A DNA stretch of 56,586 bases from Fibrobacterota bacterium (GCA_023412475.1 JAEYNR010000064.1:1-56586), one strand, 5' to 3'; positions 1 through 9,682 are shown, numbered from the stretch's first letter. Notes: generated by a model from the letters alone, not told the origin. Made by a program: numbers and translations.

Positions 1-1
1 T

Positions 2-1228
2 AACCTCTTCGGAGTCATTTCAGGAAATGTCACCTATAAATCACCTATTATAAGCGCAGTTATCTCCGCCGATGCCTATACTACCCAGGACCGGATTGGT
101 TCTCTTACTCAAGACATTAAATTTGAACGATTTATCAAGAAAAATGGCCAAAAACCTATCGAAGGGGCGATCGATTTCCGCTTCAATCTTCCAGAAGCCT
201 ATCTTCAGTCGCGGATCAAATTCCTTACAATTTCAACAGGTAAAATGAAACTCCGATGGGGCCCCGGCTACAAGGGTACTCTTGGTCTCTCAGGAACTGC
301 CTACTCTCCTTTTTATTTCTACAATCTGAATCTTAATTTTGGCTCAATCATTGGGGCAACCGCCTTTTTATGCGGTTATGATGATGAGTCTTTTTATAGA
401 AAAGAGCTGACCTTTAAAGATGTAACTGTAGTTAAAGAAACAAAACTCGATTTAAAAACCAACTTGCCCCGCTATGGAGCAGGACAGCGTCTGGATCTGA
501 GAATTGGTAAACATGTTCAGATCGGTTTCTATGAATTGGTGGATTTCTTCGGGAGCAACGAACTGATCCGTTTCGCCAACCCCTTACAGGTTTACTATCT
601 CTCCAATGAATCCAGCGGTACCAACAATTCCAATCTTCTGGGCGGTATGGATTTTAACGTTCTCATAAATCGGTTCCGTTTTTATGGTGAATTTCTTAAT
701 GATGACATCACCATATTTGAGGATGCTGGAAATCCCAACAAATATGCTTTTCAACTGGGCACTGCCTATTATGGTAAAGGTCCTCTAATCCAGACTGGAT
801 TCGAATACACTCACCTGGCCCGATATGTTTATTCCCACTCCCGGGTTCTAAGCCGCCACTCCCACTGGGGCGAATCGATAGGATGGCCCTGGGGTAATGA
901 CATGGACCTTTTTACTATCCATGCGGCCTTTAACCTTCCTTATAATATTAGAGGCAGAACCGAGCTTAACTACTGGATCAAAGGGAATGGCAAAATCGAA
1001 GATGACTGGTACGCTGATGGAAAGCCGGATCTGGATCATGCACCTTATTGGCCCCAAAACAGTAATAAAATCTTTTCTGCGATTCTGGCCGCGGAATACT
1101 CCCCTTTCCCCTGGATAAATCTGAATTTTTATTATGAGCCGATGTGGGAGAATAAGAAGCTTACAAACGGAGTGTATAGTTATTTGCAGGTTGGAATTCC
1201 GGGGTACAGGAAGATCAAGGTGAGATAG
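2..1228 (+). CDS. Outer-membrane beta-barrel protein, Wzi-like (5' end outside window)
   Basis: The reading frame is open from base 2, so the gene starts upstream of the window; about 408 codons are visible, ending in TAG at 1226-1228. The visible part is rich in alternating aromatic/polar strands typical of an outer-membrane barrel. A K-x-RWGPGYKG motif (Met at 245 lies just before it) followed by LGLSG resembles the conserved WGPG segment of the capsule-assembly Wzi family, in which the barrel holds surface polysaccharide at the outer membrane. That assignment rests on this motif and overall composition only; a generic outer-membrane protein is the alternative. The internal Met at 245 should not be taken as the start because the frame continues upstream with good coding character. 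Confidence 0.6.
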   Translation, partial: NLFGVISGNVTYKSPIISAVISADAYTTQDRIGSLTQDIKFERFIKKNGQKPIEGAIDFRFNLPEAYLQSRIKFLTISTGKMKLRWGPGYKGTLGLSGTAYSPFYFYNLNLNFGSIIGATAFLCGYDDESFYRKELTFKDVTVVKETKLDLKTNLPRYGAGQRLDLRIGKHVQIGFYELVDFFGSNELIRFANPLQVYYLSNESSGTNNSNLLGGMDFNVLINRFRFYGEFLNDDITIFEDAGNPNKYAFQLGTAYYGKGPLIQTGFEYTHLARYVYSHSRVLSRHSHWGESIGWPWGNDMDLFTIHAAFNLPYNIRGRTELNYWIKGNGKIEDDWYADGKPDLDHAPYWPQNSNKIFSAILAAEYSPFPWINLNFYYEPMWENKKLTNGVYSYLQVGIPGYRKIKVR

Positions 1229-1272
1229 GGTTTGGATGAGTTGAGGGGAAATTCCAGGAGGTCATAGTAGAT

Positions 1273-1318
1273 GCCCCAGAGATGAAGAGTTTACAGGTTA
1301 AAAAAGTAACTCTGGGGC
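1273..1318. repeat. Inverted repeat GCCCCAGAG / CTCTGGGGC
   Basis: Nine-base perfect arms at 1273-1281 and 1310-1318 are separated by 28 bases that include AGGTTAA. A related element with shorter arms (CCAGAGA / TCTCTGG, also containing AGGTTAA) lies at 11075-11114. The hairpin lies 45 bases past the end of the plus-strand gene but has no clear T-run after it. Confidence 0.5.
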
Positions 1319-1541
1319 GATAGAAACGAAGGCGATTAGATAAGATGAGTAGTTTCTAAGTGTAAAATTAACTTTTCCCCAGTAGTTAAACAGACTGTGA
1401 AGATCATCAAATGAGGCTGTATTGTTTTTCCTAAAAAAATACTTGGGTTAATATTTCATAATATCTTTCGATGGATAGGGGTGTGGGTGTCATCCAAAAC
1501 AGACAACAATACTTAATTTCAAATGCTGAATATTCAAGGTT

Positions 1542-1580
1542 TTCTTATTCCTGTTTCGAATTTCGGATTTCGAATTTTCT
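1542..1580 (+). repeat. Dispersed TTCGAATTTCGGATTT repeat, copy 1
   Basis: The segment reads TCTTATTCCTGTTT, then CGAATTTCGGATTTCGAATTT. Related copies are at 9472-9511 (minus), 9560-9595 (plus), 37433-37504 (minus), 45946-45986 (minus) and 54055-54096 (plus). All are intergenic and share the order CCTGTTT, then GAATTT-type heptamers. Confidence 0.65.
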
Positions 1581-1670
1581 TCAATTTACTTCTTTTCTAA
1601 ACACCCCGGCTTAATAGGCATCATCAAGGGTATCATTTCCCCTCAATAGATGCTTATTCACAGTGAAACT

Positions 1671-1690
1671 CTGATTCCATTTGGAATCAG
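1671..1690 (-). terminator. Hairpin downstream of the GH8 gene
   Basis: CTGATTCC and GGAATCAG form a perfect 8-bp stem with a 4-base loop, starting 8 bases beyond the stop codon of the minus-strand gene. No long U-run follows, so it may be a weak terminator or a 3' mRNA end hairpin. Confidence 0.5.
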
Positions 1691-1697
1691 ATAACCT

Positions 1698-4600
1698 TCA
1701 CCTTTTTACACCAATAAGCTTTTTAAAGACTTTTCTGCCATCTTCATCTTCAACCATTATAACTGCAGAATAGCTTCCTTTACCCGCTTTTCGGTTTTTT
1801 CTGGTAAGCCCATTCCACAAAAGCGAATATCCTATGTCATCTTCTGAATAATTCTTACTCTGAAAAACCACATTGCCCATAGCATCATAGATTATGACTG
1901 AAATATCCTTTACTACAGCTTTTGCTTTATGCCTGCTTTCCTGCACTATATAAAAACGGACCCCCTTTGAGCTATCAGGATTAAAGGGATTAGGGCCTAC
2001 CTTTACATTCCAAGTTCCTTTTGGATTCTTTACCACCAGAGGAACACGACGATTGGAGCTGTTGGTTTGCCTGGTATTTTTTTCATCCCTTACCTTACTT
2101 TCCGGGTTAATCCAGATACTGTCATTATTTTCCGGATATTCAACACCAGACACGGTTTTAAAATTAAAAGTAACCAGATCGCCTCTGATGTTAAGAACTT
2201 CAAGATCATCAATTTTGTACTTATCATTTTTCCTTATAAAAAAGAACGGATTTCTGTCCCGGTCAATTTCTACATCTTCGGAAAAATAAACGGTGAGAAT
2301 ATCCTTGACATCCTGTCCATCTGTATGTTCTCCCGGAGAGATGGTTGCACTTTTTATAACAGGTGCAGCACTGTCGAAAACTACACTGTTTCGAATCAAT
2401 TCCGGATAAGATTTAAACGATATCAGAGCTGACATATTAGTTGATGTCTTAACTCCAGCATCTGTCTTGAATGAATCCGGAAGATTCACTTTTAAGGTGA
2501 AATTATCACTATTATAGCTGAAATGCTCATCTGATATTTTTTCAAGCCGTATAACACCGCTCCAATTCAAAGAGAACAGAATATCCTCAGGCTCCACTTC
2601 TCTTAAAAACTTCAGATAAACCGCATCCACAACACCATCTCCATCTCCATCTTTGTACCATGCGATGTAAACCTGGGGCGGTTTGGCCTTAATAGGCACA
2701 GCCCTGTTTTTTAAATGCGGCAAATTGTTATAATAATCAGAAACTGCTCCATCTTCTTTACCAGGTACAAGTCGCAGATAGTCACCCTGCTCAGGACGAT
2801 TATTCCCGGAGGCAGTAGTCACCACCCTTGCAGTGGAATCCAGCACCTGACCTGGCAACACTATGAGATCAAGGTAGACAGTATCACCAGTTTCTTTTTT
2901 AATAAGCTCAACAGTCTTGCCCTTTAATGTGGACAGGATTATTCTCTCTGGAAATTTTAAAAACAGAGTATCGCTTTTCCCATTTACCTCTTCAGACAAT
3001 ATTACTTCGCTTATTGCAGCCCCTATCCCATCGGTGATACTCTTTACACTCTGCTTTTCCACATTATCTATTGTCATATTTAAAGTAACAGAGCCAACCG
3101 GTGACGCATCAGGTTTGGTCAAGATATCTAAAGGAACATAAATCATCTTGCCTTCAACTTCAATCTTATCTAAATCGAAAGTAATTGACTGACCCCTGTA
3201 AGAAAGAAGGACATTATTCACCTTCTGATTTGTGGCAAAAGTGTCGGTCAGAGTAATACGTATCTCATCAGGAATGATATCCCCGTTGTTATCCAGGACA
3301 ATTGCATTTGTAATAACAGGCCACAGAGGCTTTGCTTCTGCAAAAATTATCACCGAATCAGACTTGAGTCCATTCTGACTGACAGTAACAACTGTCTTGC
3401 CACTACCTGTTTTTGTAATAACAGCACCCCAATCACTCTCAGGATTATCTGCCACAGAAACGATTTCTGGATCACGACTGCTCCATTTTCCAAGAGCTGC
3501 GCGCTCCAGATAATTTCCGACCGAATCCCGGATAACAGCAAACAGTTCAAACTCCATTGTTCCTGCATCCATAAAGATGGAATCTATCTCTGAATCATTG
3601 AGCAGATCGATATCAAGAGTATCTAATATTATATCAATATGATCCGGATCACCCGGTTTCACCTGACATCCAGACTTGACCTGCGCCCCGATGGAATGTT
3701 TCTTATGTCCCTGAATATTTGTAAATGCAGTATTGACTATTTCTGAATTACATTCTTTACAAACACCACTCCAGTTAATTGTCACCGAATCCCCGAAAGA
3801 GAGGTATGAATCACCGGAAACCACTTTCCATTTCAAAGTTCCATCTTCTTCTTTGAAATATAGTTCAGTTCCAGCCAGAGCACCTGTTGAAACAACACCA
3901 TTTTCATCAATGAATTTGACTCCATCTGGAATGGAATCAGAAATATTAATATTAAATCCAGCATCCAGATGGCTGCTCCAACCTTTAATGCGTGCCCCGG
4001 TATCTTTGCCGGATTTCACACCTGCATATCCAGACCGTACAGAGAACCCGCTTTGACTTACATTAGGCATTAAAGCAGCAGTGTCACCTGCCCAAAGACG
4101 AACAGTATCTCCGGCCAGTTCTATTTTGTAATCGAAAGGTTCGGGATAGCCACTGTAAGTAAAGCCCTGGGAACCACCGACCTGTTTATCATCATTATAG
4201 AAGGATACATACATCTGGTCCCAGTCCTGCTTGAACCGCAGTTCTATATATCTTGATCCACTGTTGCGAAGCACAATAGAAAACTCACCGTAGTATACAG
4301 GGGAAGCAGTTCCACCAATGGTTCCATTTGTACCATAAGAATATTGGTACACCATTACGGAATTGCTTTTGTCATACGATATTTCATCATCTTTGATGCT
4401 TAGTTTCCCGCTGCCAGCCACATCGATCCATTTGTCAGAATCAGTCGCATCGGTAATTATGGTTCCATGTGTCTGCTTATAAGCTATGGTATAACTGATG
4501 GTGTCATCGACCTTGTAAACTTTTCGGTCAGCAGTTTTATACATTGTTGTAGGTTCAGGCGGAGCAATAGGAACTGGATCACAGGTAACCAGCACCTGTG

Positions 4601-7600
4601 CGCTGTCATACACGGGAGATTCCTTGTCTGCTGATATCCATGCCCTGGTCATAATAGTTTTTTTCTGCATTGGGCAGGTACCATCAGCTTTCATCAGGTA
4701 TTTAATGGTACCTTTCTGCTTAACCTGCATTTTTGGAACGGTCCAGGTTATAATGTTTCCTTTAATAGATGGTTCAACACCTAAAGGAGGTTTGCCCTCA
4801 AATCTGACAAAAACGAATCCCGGGGGAACGGTGTCCCTGATAATCACATTTTCCACATCACGTCCCGGAAGCGGTCCGTTGCCCGCAACACGTCTCCAGG
4901 TATAGCCATCCCACTCCTCAACCAGTATATTGTCAATAGTTTTTGATGCATTGGAGCATTCCTTGGGATTATAGGTTGTAACCTCAATATCGGGATTATC
5001 CGGGTCAGTCCAGTCATTGGTAACCGGATATCCTCTTGATTCATCGTCAGCATCTGCAGCATCACTATTATAAGACCAGTCATCACTCCAATCTACCGAA
5101 GAATACTTTCCGTTATTAAGTACCCACACTAACCTTAGCGGGTCTTTACCCCCCCGATGAATCATGTCTGAATTCCCCCGATACCAATCCAGATGATAAT
5201 TGGTTGTAGTAAGCTTTACCGGACGGTCCGGGTCATTCACATCAGAAAACTGCAGTACAATTCTCTGGTTCCATTTTCCCCTCTGATCAAAGCCCTCGGT
5301 TATTTTCTGGTGGAGTACTTTTACAGAATCACGATGTACTCCCTCAAAAATATGTCTATTCAAAACCCATCCACTGGCACACCCCTCTGTACCCTGATAA
5401 CAGGTATTTCCAGCATCAAACAGGAAATATGATACCCGGTAATTCCCATAATCGATATAAGCCTCATCGGCATCGTGAAACAAACGAAATCGCATTTTAT
5501 ATTCCGAACCGGCTCCTCCTGCCAGAGGCTCTGTGGAGTAGGAGAAATGAACTCCGGGTCTGCCTCCATTAATCCATCCGGCTTCTGAAGTATTTTCAAA
5601 ATTCAGGTTTACTTCAAGCTCATTTCCCGGATTGACTGCAATATTAGAAAGCTTTTTTTCGATAACCAGAGCACGTTTTGCGATATCCAGATAATTTCGC
5701 TCCATCACCGGAGTGATGTTATTGGGGTATTCATTGGAGGTCCATCCACTGCCATTGGAGCAGCTTATTGATACCTGGTTTCTGTACTGTTGCTGAGAAG
5801 CTCTTCCAACCTTTACAGTCAGCTTAACCTGTCCTTTTGTGGTTGAAAGATCGGTTTTTGATTTAACTCCCGGAACTGATTTGACAGTCCATTTTACCGA
5901 ATTTGATCCAGCATCGTAAACTCCGGCGTCAGTACTTGAGATGTAAACAAAATCCTCGTGCAGTGTATCGGTGATAACAATATTTTTGGCTTCCAGTGAT
6001 CCGTAGTTGCGATAATCGATTGTGTAGGTAACACTATCGCCTTCGAAAGCGAAAGTTTTATCTATAGACAAGTACACTTTCATATTGGCAGTGGGTTTGA
6101 TTTGCAAAGGTGCATGATAATTTCCTGAGAGCACCAGAAGCCCCAGCATCCTGAACCATCCATGAAAGTACTTTGGGACACTTCCCAGGTACCGCTCCTC
6201 ATTTTCTGAATCCCATTTGACTTCAAGACACCTGTAAAGCTCTGCCATAAGGTCATGATGCTGTGAAATTACTGCTGCAGGTGATCCTGTTCCCGGAACC
6301 CAGTTCAGGGCAAATGTGGTCAGTGGCTCCCCTTCCGGTGAATACTGATATTTAAGAATCTCGGGTCCCCAGTAGCCAATCGTTTTGTCTCCCCCCACAT
6401 TCTTAGTACATTCACTGTTCCATGGATCCTGACGCTGATCCCACAGAAAGCGGGCATATCGTTTGCCGATGTCCATCTCAAAAGTATTTTTCGAACCATT
6501 TTTTATCTGATGAGTCTTGGGATCCCAGGTGTATGTTGGATTACCATGCCAGAGTTCATTTAGAATAGTTCTCCAGGAGCAGCGGAAATCCTCCCCATCA
6601 GAAAAGGTAGTAAATGTTGGAACATTATCTGAGGAAAGCTCCACCCATCCTGCCATTGGAATCATTCTTTCATTATCCAGCATTTTTCCCATGAGCCAGT
6701 CCGAAGATGCTTCAGCGCGACGAAACTGATAGATATTCCAGGCATACTTTGCAGAATCCTCCTCTGCCAGGAAATCGGCGAAAGCACGAAAATAGGCCGG
6801 AGCGGCATAGTCGATATGTTGAGGTGTTGGTCCTGCGCAATCTGGTTTTCGTGCAAAGCCACTTACTGTAGTGTTGCTGGCCCAGTTAGTGAGCTCAGCC
6901 CAGGAATCTCCCCCCTTTATGTATCCATCAAAGCCGATATCCCCGCTAAGGTAATTGCCATTTGCACTGTAGATCAGTGTATCGGACAATCCTTTTAAAA
7001 ATTCAATCGCCTCTTTTTTGTAGGAGATCGGCTCCCCGCAGGCATCATCGATACCCATGAATTCGCCCCACTGCAGATATGCTGTAAGAAGAGCAAGGGC
7101 TATATCGAAATCACCATCAGCAGCAGAGTTTGCTCCGGAACCGGTCCATCCTGGCAGACGGCTGTAATTATAACCGGGGCTGGCGTCTTTACAGTCGCTA
7201 TAGCGTTTAACCTTGTTCATGGTGTAATCGTGAATATAAAGCCACAATCCATCGAAAGTTTCCTTGTCAGCCATTGCAGCAGCACCAAGTAACCCGTACC
7301 CGTCACCTTCAGAACACTGAGGATTGGATAGATATTTTATGTAATCTATACCTCCTACCCCTCCACCTGGTTTTTCCGCGCGGTTCATCATGATCTGATA
7401 ACCATCACGGATCACCTGCTCCATTTCGGCATGTGTTACCCCCACTCCAGGGGTAGTTGCAAGATTATTATAGGTTGATGTAGCATTTTTATAGGGCTGA
7501 AACTGAGGGAAAGGAAACACAGGATCTCCTGAATTGATAGATACCTTCACCTGAGAACTGGCCGCAGTGATGCAAAAAGCGACAGCTAACACCAATTTCA

Positions 7601-7625
7601 TTTTATTCATAAGATTCACACTCAA
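1698..7625 (-). CDS. Giant secreted GH8 glycosidase with DUF11 and Ig-like modules
   Basis: This 1975-residue protein opens with a signal peptide (about residues 6-25). Residues about 35-545 match glycoside hydrolase family 8 (endoglucanase/xylanase/chitosanase): PFPQ near the mature start, the acid-Glu motif SEGDGYG (Glu106) and the ADGDFDIA motif (Asp170-Asp174), then an alpha-helical barrel. Next come a DUF11-type conserved-repeat domain (about 550-690), a cellulosome-like beta-sandwich region, a second DUF11-like domain near 1040-1130, a LamG/concanavalin-like stretch near 1160-1290 and several Ig-like or calcium-binding repeats. The C-terminus (VGPNPFNP, then an IYDAMGN-type strand) looks like a FlgD-like/Por sorting tail. 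The GTG start at 7625 has GAGG just upstream; an ATG at 7610 is an alternative. Most GH8 enzymes are 350-500 residues, so this one is exceptionally extended. Likely substrate is cellulose or xylan; which one cannot be read from sequence. Confidence 0.85.
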   Translation of the reverse strand: MSVNLMNKMKLVLAVAFCITAASSQVKVSINSGDPVFPFPQFQPYKNATSTYNNLATTPGVGVTHAEMEQVIRDGYQIMMNRAEKPGGGVGGIDYIKYLSNPQCSEGDGYGLLGAAAMADKETFDGLWLYIHDYTMNKVKRYSDCKDASPGYNYSRLPGWTGSGANSAADGDFDIALALLTAYLQWGEFMGIDDACGEPISYKKEAIEFLKGLSDTLIYSANGNYLSGDIGFDGYIKGGDSWAELTNWASNTTVSGFARKPDCAGPTPQHIDYAAPAYFRAFADFLAEEDSAKYAWNIYQFRRAEASSDWLMGKMLDNERMIPMAGWVELSSDNVPTFTTFSDGEDFRCSWRTILNELWHGNPTYTWDPKTHQIKNGSKNTFEMDIGKRYARFLWDQRQDPWNSECTKNVGGDKTIGYWGPEILKYQYSPEGEPLTTFALNWVPGTGSPAAVISQHHDLMAELYRCLEVKWDSENEERYLGSVPKYFHGWFRMLGLLVLSGNYHAPLQIKPTANMKVYLSIDKTFAFEGDSVTYTIDYRNYGSLEAKNIVITDTLHEDFVYISSTDAGVYDAGSNSVKWTVKSVPGVKSKTDLSTTKGQVKLTVKVGRASQQQYRNQVSISCSNGSGWTSNEYPNNITPVMERNYLDIAKRALVIEKKLSNIAVNPGNELEVNLNFENTSEAGWINGGRPGVHFSYSTEPLAGGAGSEYKMRFRLFHDADEAYIDYGNYRVSYFLFDAGNTCYQGTEGCASGWVLNRHIFEGVHRDSVKVLHQKITEGFDQRGKWNQRIVLQFSDVNDPDRPVKLTTTNYHLDWYRGNSDMIHRGGKDPLRLVWVLNNGKYSSVDWSDDWSYNSDAADADDESRGYPVTNDWTDPDNPDIEVTTYNPKECSNASKTIDNILVEEWDGYTWRRVAGNGPLPGRDVENVIIRDTVPPGFVFVRFEGKPPLGVEPSIKGNIITWTVPKMQVKQKGTIKYLMKADGTCPMQKKTIMTRAWISADKESPVYDSAQVLVTCDPVPIAPPEPTTMYKTADRKVYKVDDTISYTIAYKQTHGTIITDATDSDKWIDVAGSGKLSIKDDEISYDKSNSVMVYQYSYGTNGTIGGTASPVYYGEFSIVLRNSGSRYIELRFKQDWDQMYVSFYNDDKQVGGSQGFTYSGYPEPFDYKIELAGDTVRLWAGDTAALMPNVSQSGFSVRSGYAGVKSGKDTGARIKGWSSHLDAGFNINISDSIPDGVKFIDENGVVSTGALAGTELYFKEEDGTLKWKVVSGDSYLSFGDSVTINWSGVCKECNSEIVNTAFTNIQGHKKHSIGAQVKSGCQVKPGDPDHIDIILDTLDIDLLNDSEIDSIFMDAGTMEFELFAVIRDSVGNYLERAALGKWSSRDPEIVSVADNPESDWGAVITKTGSGKTVVTVSQNGLKSDSVIIFAEAKPLWPVITNAIVLDNNGDIIPDEIRITLTDTFATNQKVNNVLLSYRGQSITFDLDKIEVEGKMIYVPLDILTKPDASPVGSVTLNMTIDNVEKQSVKSITDGIGAAISEVILSEEVNGKSDTLFLKFPERIILSTLKGKTVELIKKETGDTVYLDLIVLPGQVLDSTARVVTTASGNNRPEQGDYLRLVPGKEDGAVSDYYNNLPHLKNRAVPIKAKPPQVYIAWYKDGDGDGVVDAVYLKFLREVEPEDILFSLNWSGVIRLEKISDEHFSYNSDNFTLKVNLPDSFKTDAGVKTSTNMSALISFKSYPELIRNSVVFDSAAPVIKSATISPGEHTDGQDVKDILTVYFSEDVEIDRDRNPFFFIRKNDKYKIDDLEVLNIRGDLVTFNFKTVSGVEYPENNDSIWINPESKVRDEKNTRQTNSSNRRVPLVVKNPKGTWNVKVGPNPFNPDSSKGVRFYIVQESRHKAKAVVKDISVIIYDAMGNVVFQSKNYSEDDIGYSLLWNGLTRKNRKAGKGSYSAVIMVEDEDGRKVFKKLIGVKR

Positions 7626-7977
7626 CCTCAGTAGCTATATGTATTTTTGGGTTACAGTATTTTTCGACAAAAGACCATGCCCATAGTTTGCAACTAAAGC
7701 TTTAACACAACTTTAATCCAGAAGTTCAGATTATCATTGTTAAATTTTTGTATACGTATTTAGTAGATTATAAGTAGTTGCCGGTTCTACAATTTTGATA
7801 TGAATATAACAATTTATAACACAAGGAGCACATGGCGACAAAAGTTCGTTCAATTTAGATTATTACCGAACCCAAGTTTCTTCACAAAAAGTCTCGACTA
7901 TATAGGCCAAATATGCTGCATATAACAAAGTACAGGCAGTTAAACTGGTTGAAACATTTTCTTCAGGTAAATTGCGA
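7626..7977. other. Divergent intergenic region
   Basis: This AT-rich interval separates the start of the minus-strand GH8 gene from the plus-strand kinase remnant. It should hold the GH8 promoter, but I see no confident promoter motif or conserved structure in it. Confidence 0.4.
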
Positions 7978-8494
7978 ATGAAATTCCGTCTTTCACATCA
8001 AACAATGAGTTTAGTATTTCAATTATCAGCTATTTATCTTGTACTTTTATGTGTGCTTCTTAGTTTTGTAAAATTAATATCAGTAACTCTTATCGGAATC
8101 ATCTTTATCTGTTATATCTCATGGAAAAAAGGCGCAGTTGCTGGAATTTTTCTCACTTTTTTTTATTACTTTTGCAATAGCCTTGCGTTTTATTTTTTTG
8201 CACCGGAATTTTTCTCACTACCCGATCCATCATTGTAACTCCCGATTTCTGCAATATTCACCGCATCAATTGCCCGCAAGGAGTCTATTCATCGGTTGCG
8301 GTTTCGGATACAGGTAGCGGAATAGATGACAAAGTGATGAATCGTCTCTTCGAGCCATTTTTCACCACAAAAGATGAGGGGAAAGGCACGGGGATGGGGT
8401 TGGCTGTGCTGTGTATGTAGAGAGCTGTGTGGGTAAAGGGACGACGTTTTTTATGCTTTTTCCGGTTGAGACTATTCAGAACCGAGCTACCTGA
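7978..8494 (+). pseudogene. Sensor histidine kinase remnant, internally deleted and frameshifted
   Basis: The first frame (ATG 7978 to 8238) encodes about 86 residues with two or three hydrophobic helices, like the membrane N-terminus of a sensor kinase. From about 8236 another frame encodes a HATPase-type ATP-binding segment: VSDTGSGIDDKV, LFEPFFTTK, then GKGTGMGLAV (G1 and G2 boxes), ending in TAG at 8418-8420. A third frame (8420-8494) continues with ESCVGKGTTFFMLFP, the normal last strand of such kinases. The dimerisation/phosphoacceptor region, and about 15 residues between the last two segments, are missing. A functional kinase is therefore excluded. Each piece is recognisable; that all three once formed one gene is inferred from order and strand. 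Confidence 0.75.
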
Positions 8495-8606
8495 GGAAGG
8501 TTTGTAGGTTAACTAAGACAAATACCGCAATCCTGGCTAGCCCTGAAGGGACGCATTGTCTTAGCACTTGGCAACGCCCGATGTGGTTCTGCACCAGTAA
8601 CTAAAT

Positions 8607-9344
8607 TCAGCGAATCTTTCCCATCAACTCAACAAAGACTCTTTCCAGATCAGCATAACGCGCTTCGGCTATCTCATCCAATGGAGTAGACATGTCGTTC
8701 ACTATTACCAGAGTTCCATGCTGTTTTGTGTATAAGGGCAAAGATGCAGCAGGTTGAACTAACAGACTTGACCCCAGTACCAAAATCAGATCAGCCTTCG
8801 ATGCCTCCAGTACAGCTTTGTTCAGTTTTTCAGCATCAAGCATCTCACCGAAAAATATTATATCCGGTTTTATAACCCCTTGACAACTATCACAATGCGG
8901 TACGTGGTGGGTCTGTACTACATCGCAAACATGATCATAGCTGAAAACCTTTTCACACTTCATGCACCTATGAACCATGGGAGAGCCATGCAGCTCAATA
9001 ACGTTTTGCGATCCTGCCCTGGTATGAAGCATATCGATGTTCTGAGTAATTACCGATTTAACTATTCCCATCGATTCGAGACGTGCAAGCTCAAAATGAA
9101 CAATACTGGGTTTTTTTGAATGAAGATTATAAATAAGATCTCTGGTGGCGTTGTAAAAAAGAGAAGGGTCCTGTCTGAAATAATCCAAATCAAAGATCAG
9201 ATCCGGATTATACTTCTCACTCACCTCATCATATATTCCATCCTTGCCCCTGAAATCCCGAATCCCTGACAGAGTCGAAATCCCTGCACCGGTTAAAGCA
9301 ACACAATACCTACTTTCCTTAAGAAACCTGGTTATCAATTCCAT
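8607..9344 (-). CDS. cobB: NAD-dependent protein deacylase, sirtuin family (CobB-like)
   Basis: The 245-residue product has the full Sir2 signature: GAGISTLSGIRDFRG for NAD binding near the N-terminus, TQNIDMLH, the catalytic His in ELHGS, two Cys-x2-Cys pairs (CMKC and CDSC) for structural zinc, then IKPDIIFFGE and a VLGSSLLVQPA strand. Sirtuins remove acyl groups from lysines using NAD and act in the cytoplasm, for example on acetyl-CoA synthetase. The frame extends five codons further to a TTG at 9359, but ATG at 9344 is the more usual start. It has no tight operon partner; the hemW gene upstream is 340 bases away and may be independently transcribed. Confidence 0.92.
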   Translation of the reverse strand: MELITRFLKESRYCVALTGAGISTLSGIRDFRGKDGIYDEVSEKYNPDLIFDLDYFRQDPSLFYNATRDLIYNLHSKKPSIVHFELARLESMGIVKSVITQNIDMLHTRAGSQNVIELHGSPMVHRCMKCEKVFSYDHVCDVVQTHHVPHCDSCQGVIKPDIIFFGEMLDAEKLNKAVLEASKADLILVLGSSLLVQPAASLPLYTKQHGTLVIVNDMSTPLDEIAEARYADLERVFVELMGKIR

Positions 9345-9471
9345 TTTTTCCAACCCCAAAAGTTTGTATGATTCAATATATCAGGGAGCAATTATGATGA
9401 TGCTTTGCTACGAATTAGCTATATTATGGTAGTTGCGAAATACCAAAACTCATTTATGTAAAATTAAGCAT

Positions 9472-9511
9472 TAAATTCGAAACACTGAATCCGAAACAAA
9501 AACAGGAAAAT
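9472..9511 (-). repeat. Dispersed TTCGAATTT repeat, copy 2a
   Basis: On the minus strand it reads TTTCCTGTTTTTGTTTCGGATT and then TTTCGAATTT, matching copy 1 at 1542-1580. Copy 2b lies 48 bases away in the opposite orientation. Confidence 0.55.
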
Positions 9512-9559
9512 AGGATGTAGGGACAAGGGCTAACTGATAAACTTCAAATGTCTTGAAAT

Positions 9560-9595
9560 TTCTTATTGCTGTTTAGAATTTAGGATATTGAAATC
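9560..9595 (+). repeat. Dispersed TTCGAATTT repeat, copy 2b
   Basis: It reads TCTTATTGCTGTTTAGAATT then TAGGATATTGAA. It is a diverged plus-orientation copy facing copy 2a, so the pair could fold into one long imperfect hairpin in the cobB-hemW gap. Confidence 0.5.
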
Positions 9596-9682
9596 TCCTT
9601 CTGATTATTAGGCGATTAGTTCCAATTGTTTCCGATTTGATATTTTCTTTTAAATGACAAGTCATACGGTTTTAGGAAAAAG

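Larger units (their letters stand above)
1229..1697. other. Gene-free interval between convergent genes
   Basis: No credible coding frame is seen. It lies between the end of the Wzi-like gene and the end of the minus-strand GH8 gene. It holds an inverted repeat, one copy of the dispersed TTCGAATTT repeat and a terminator hairpin, listed separately. Confidence 0.6.

Noticed and set aside
2067..2432. Plus-strand frames inside the giant GH8 gene
   Set aside because: They are antisense shadows of a long frame with clear domain content.
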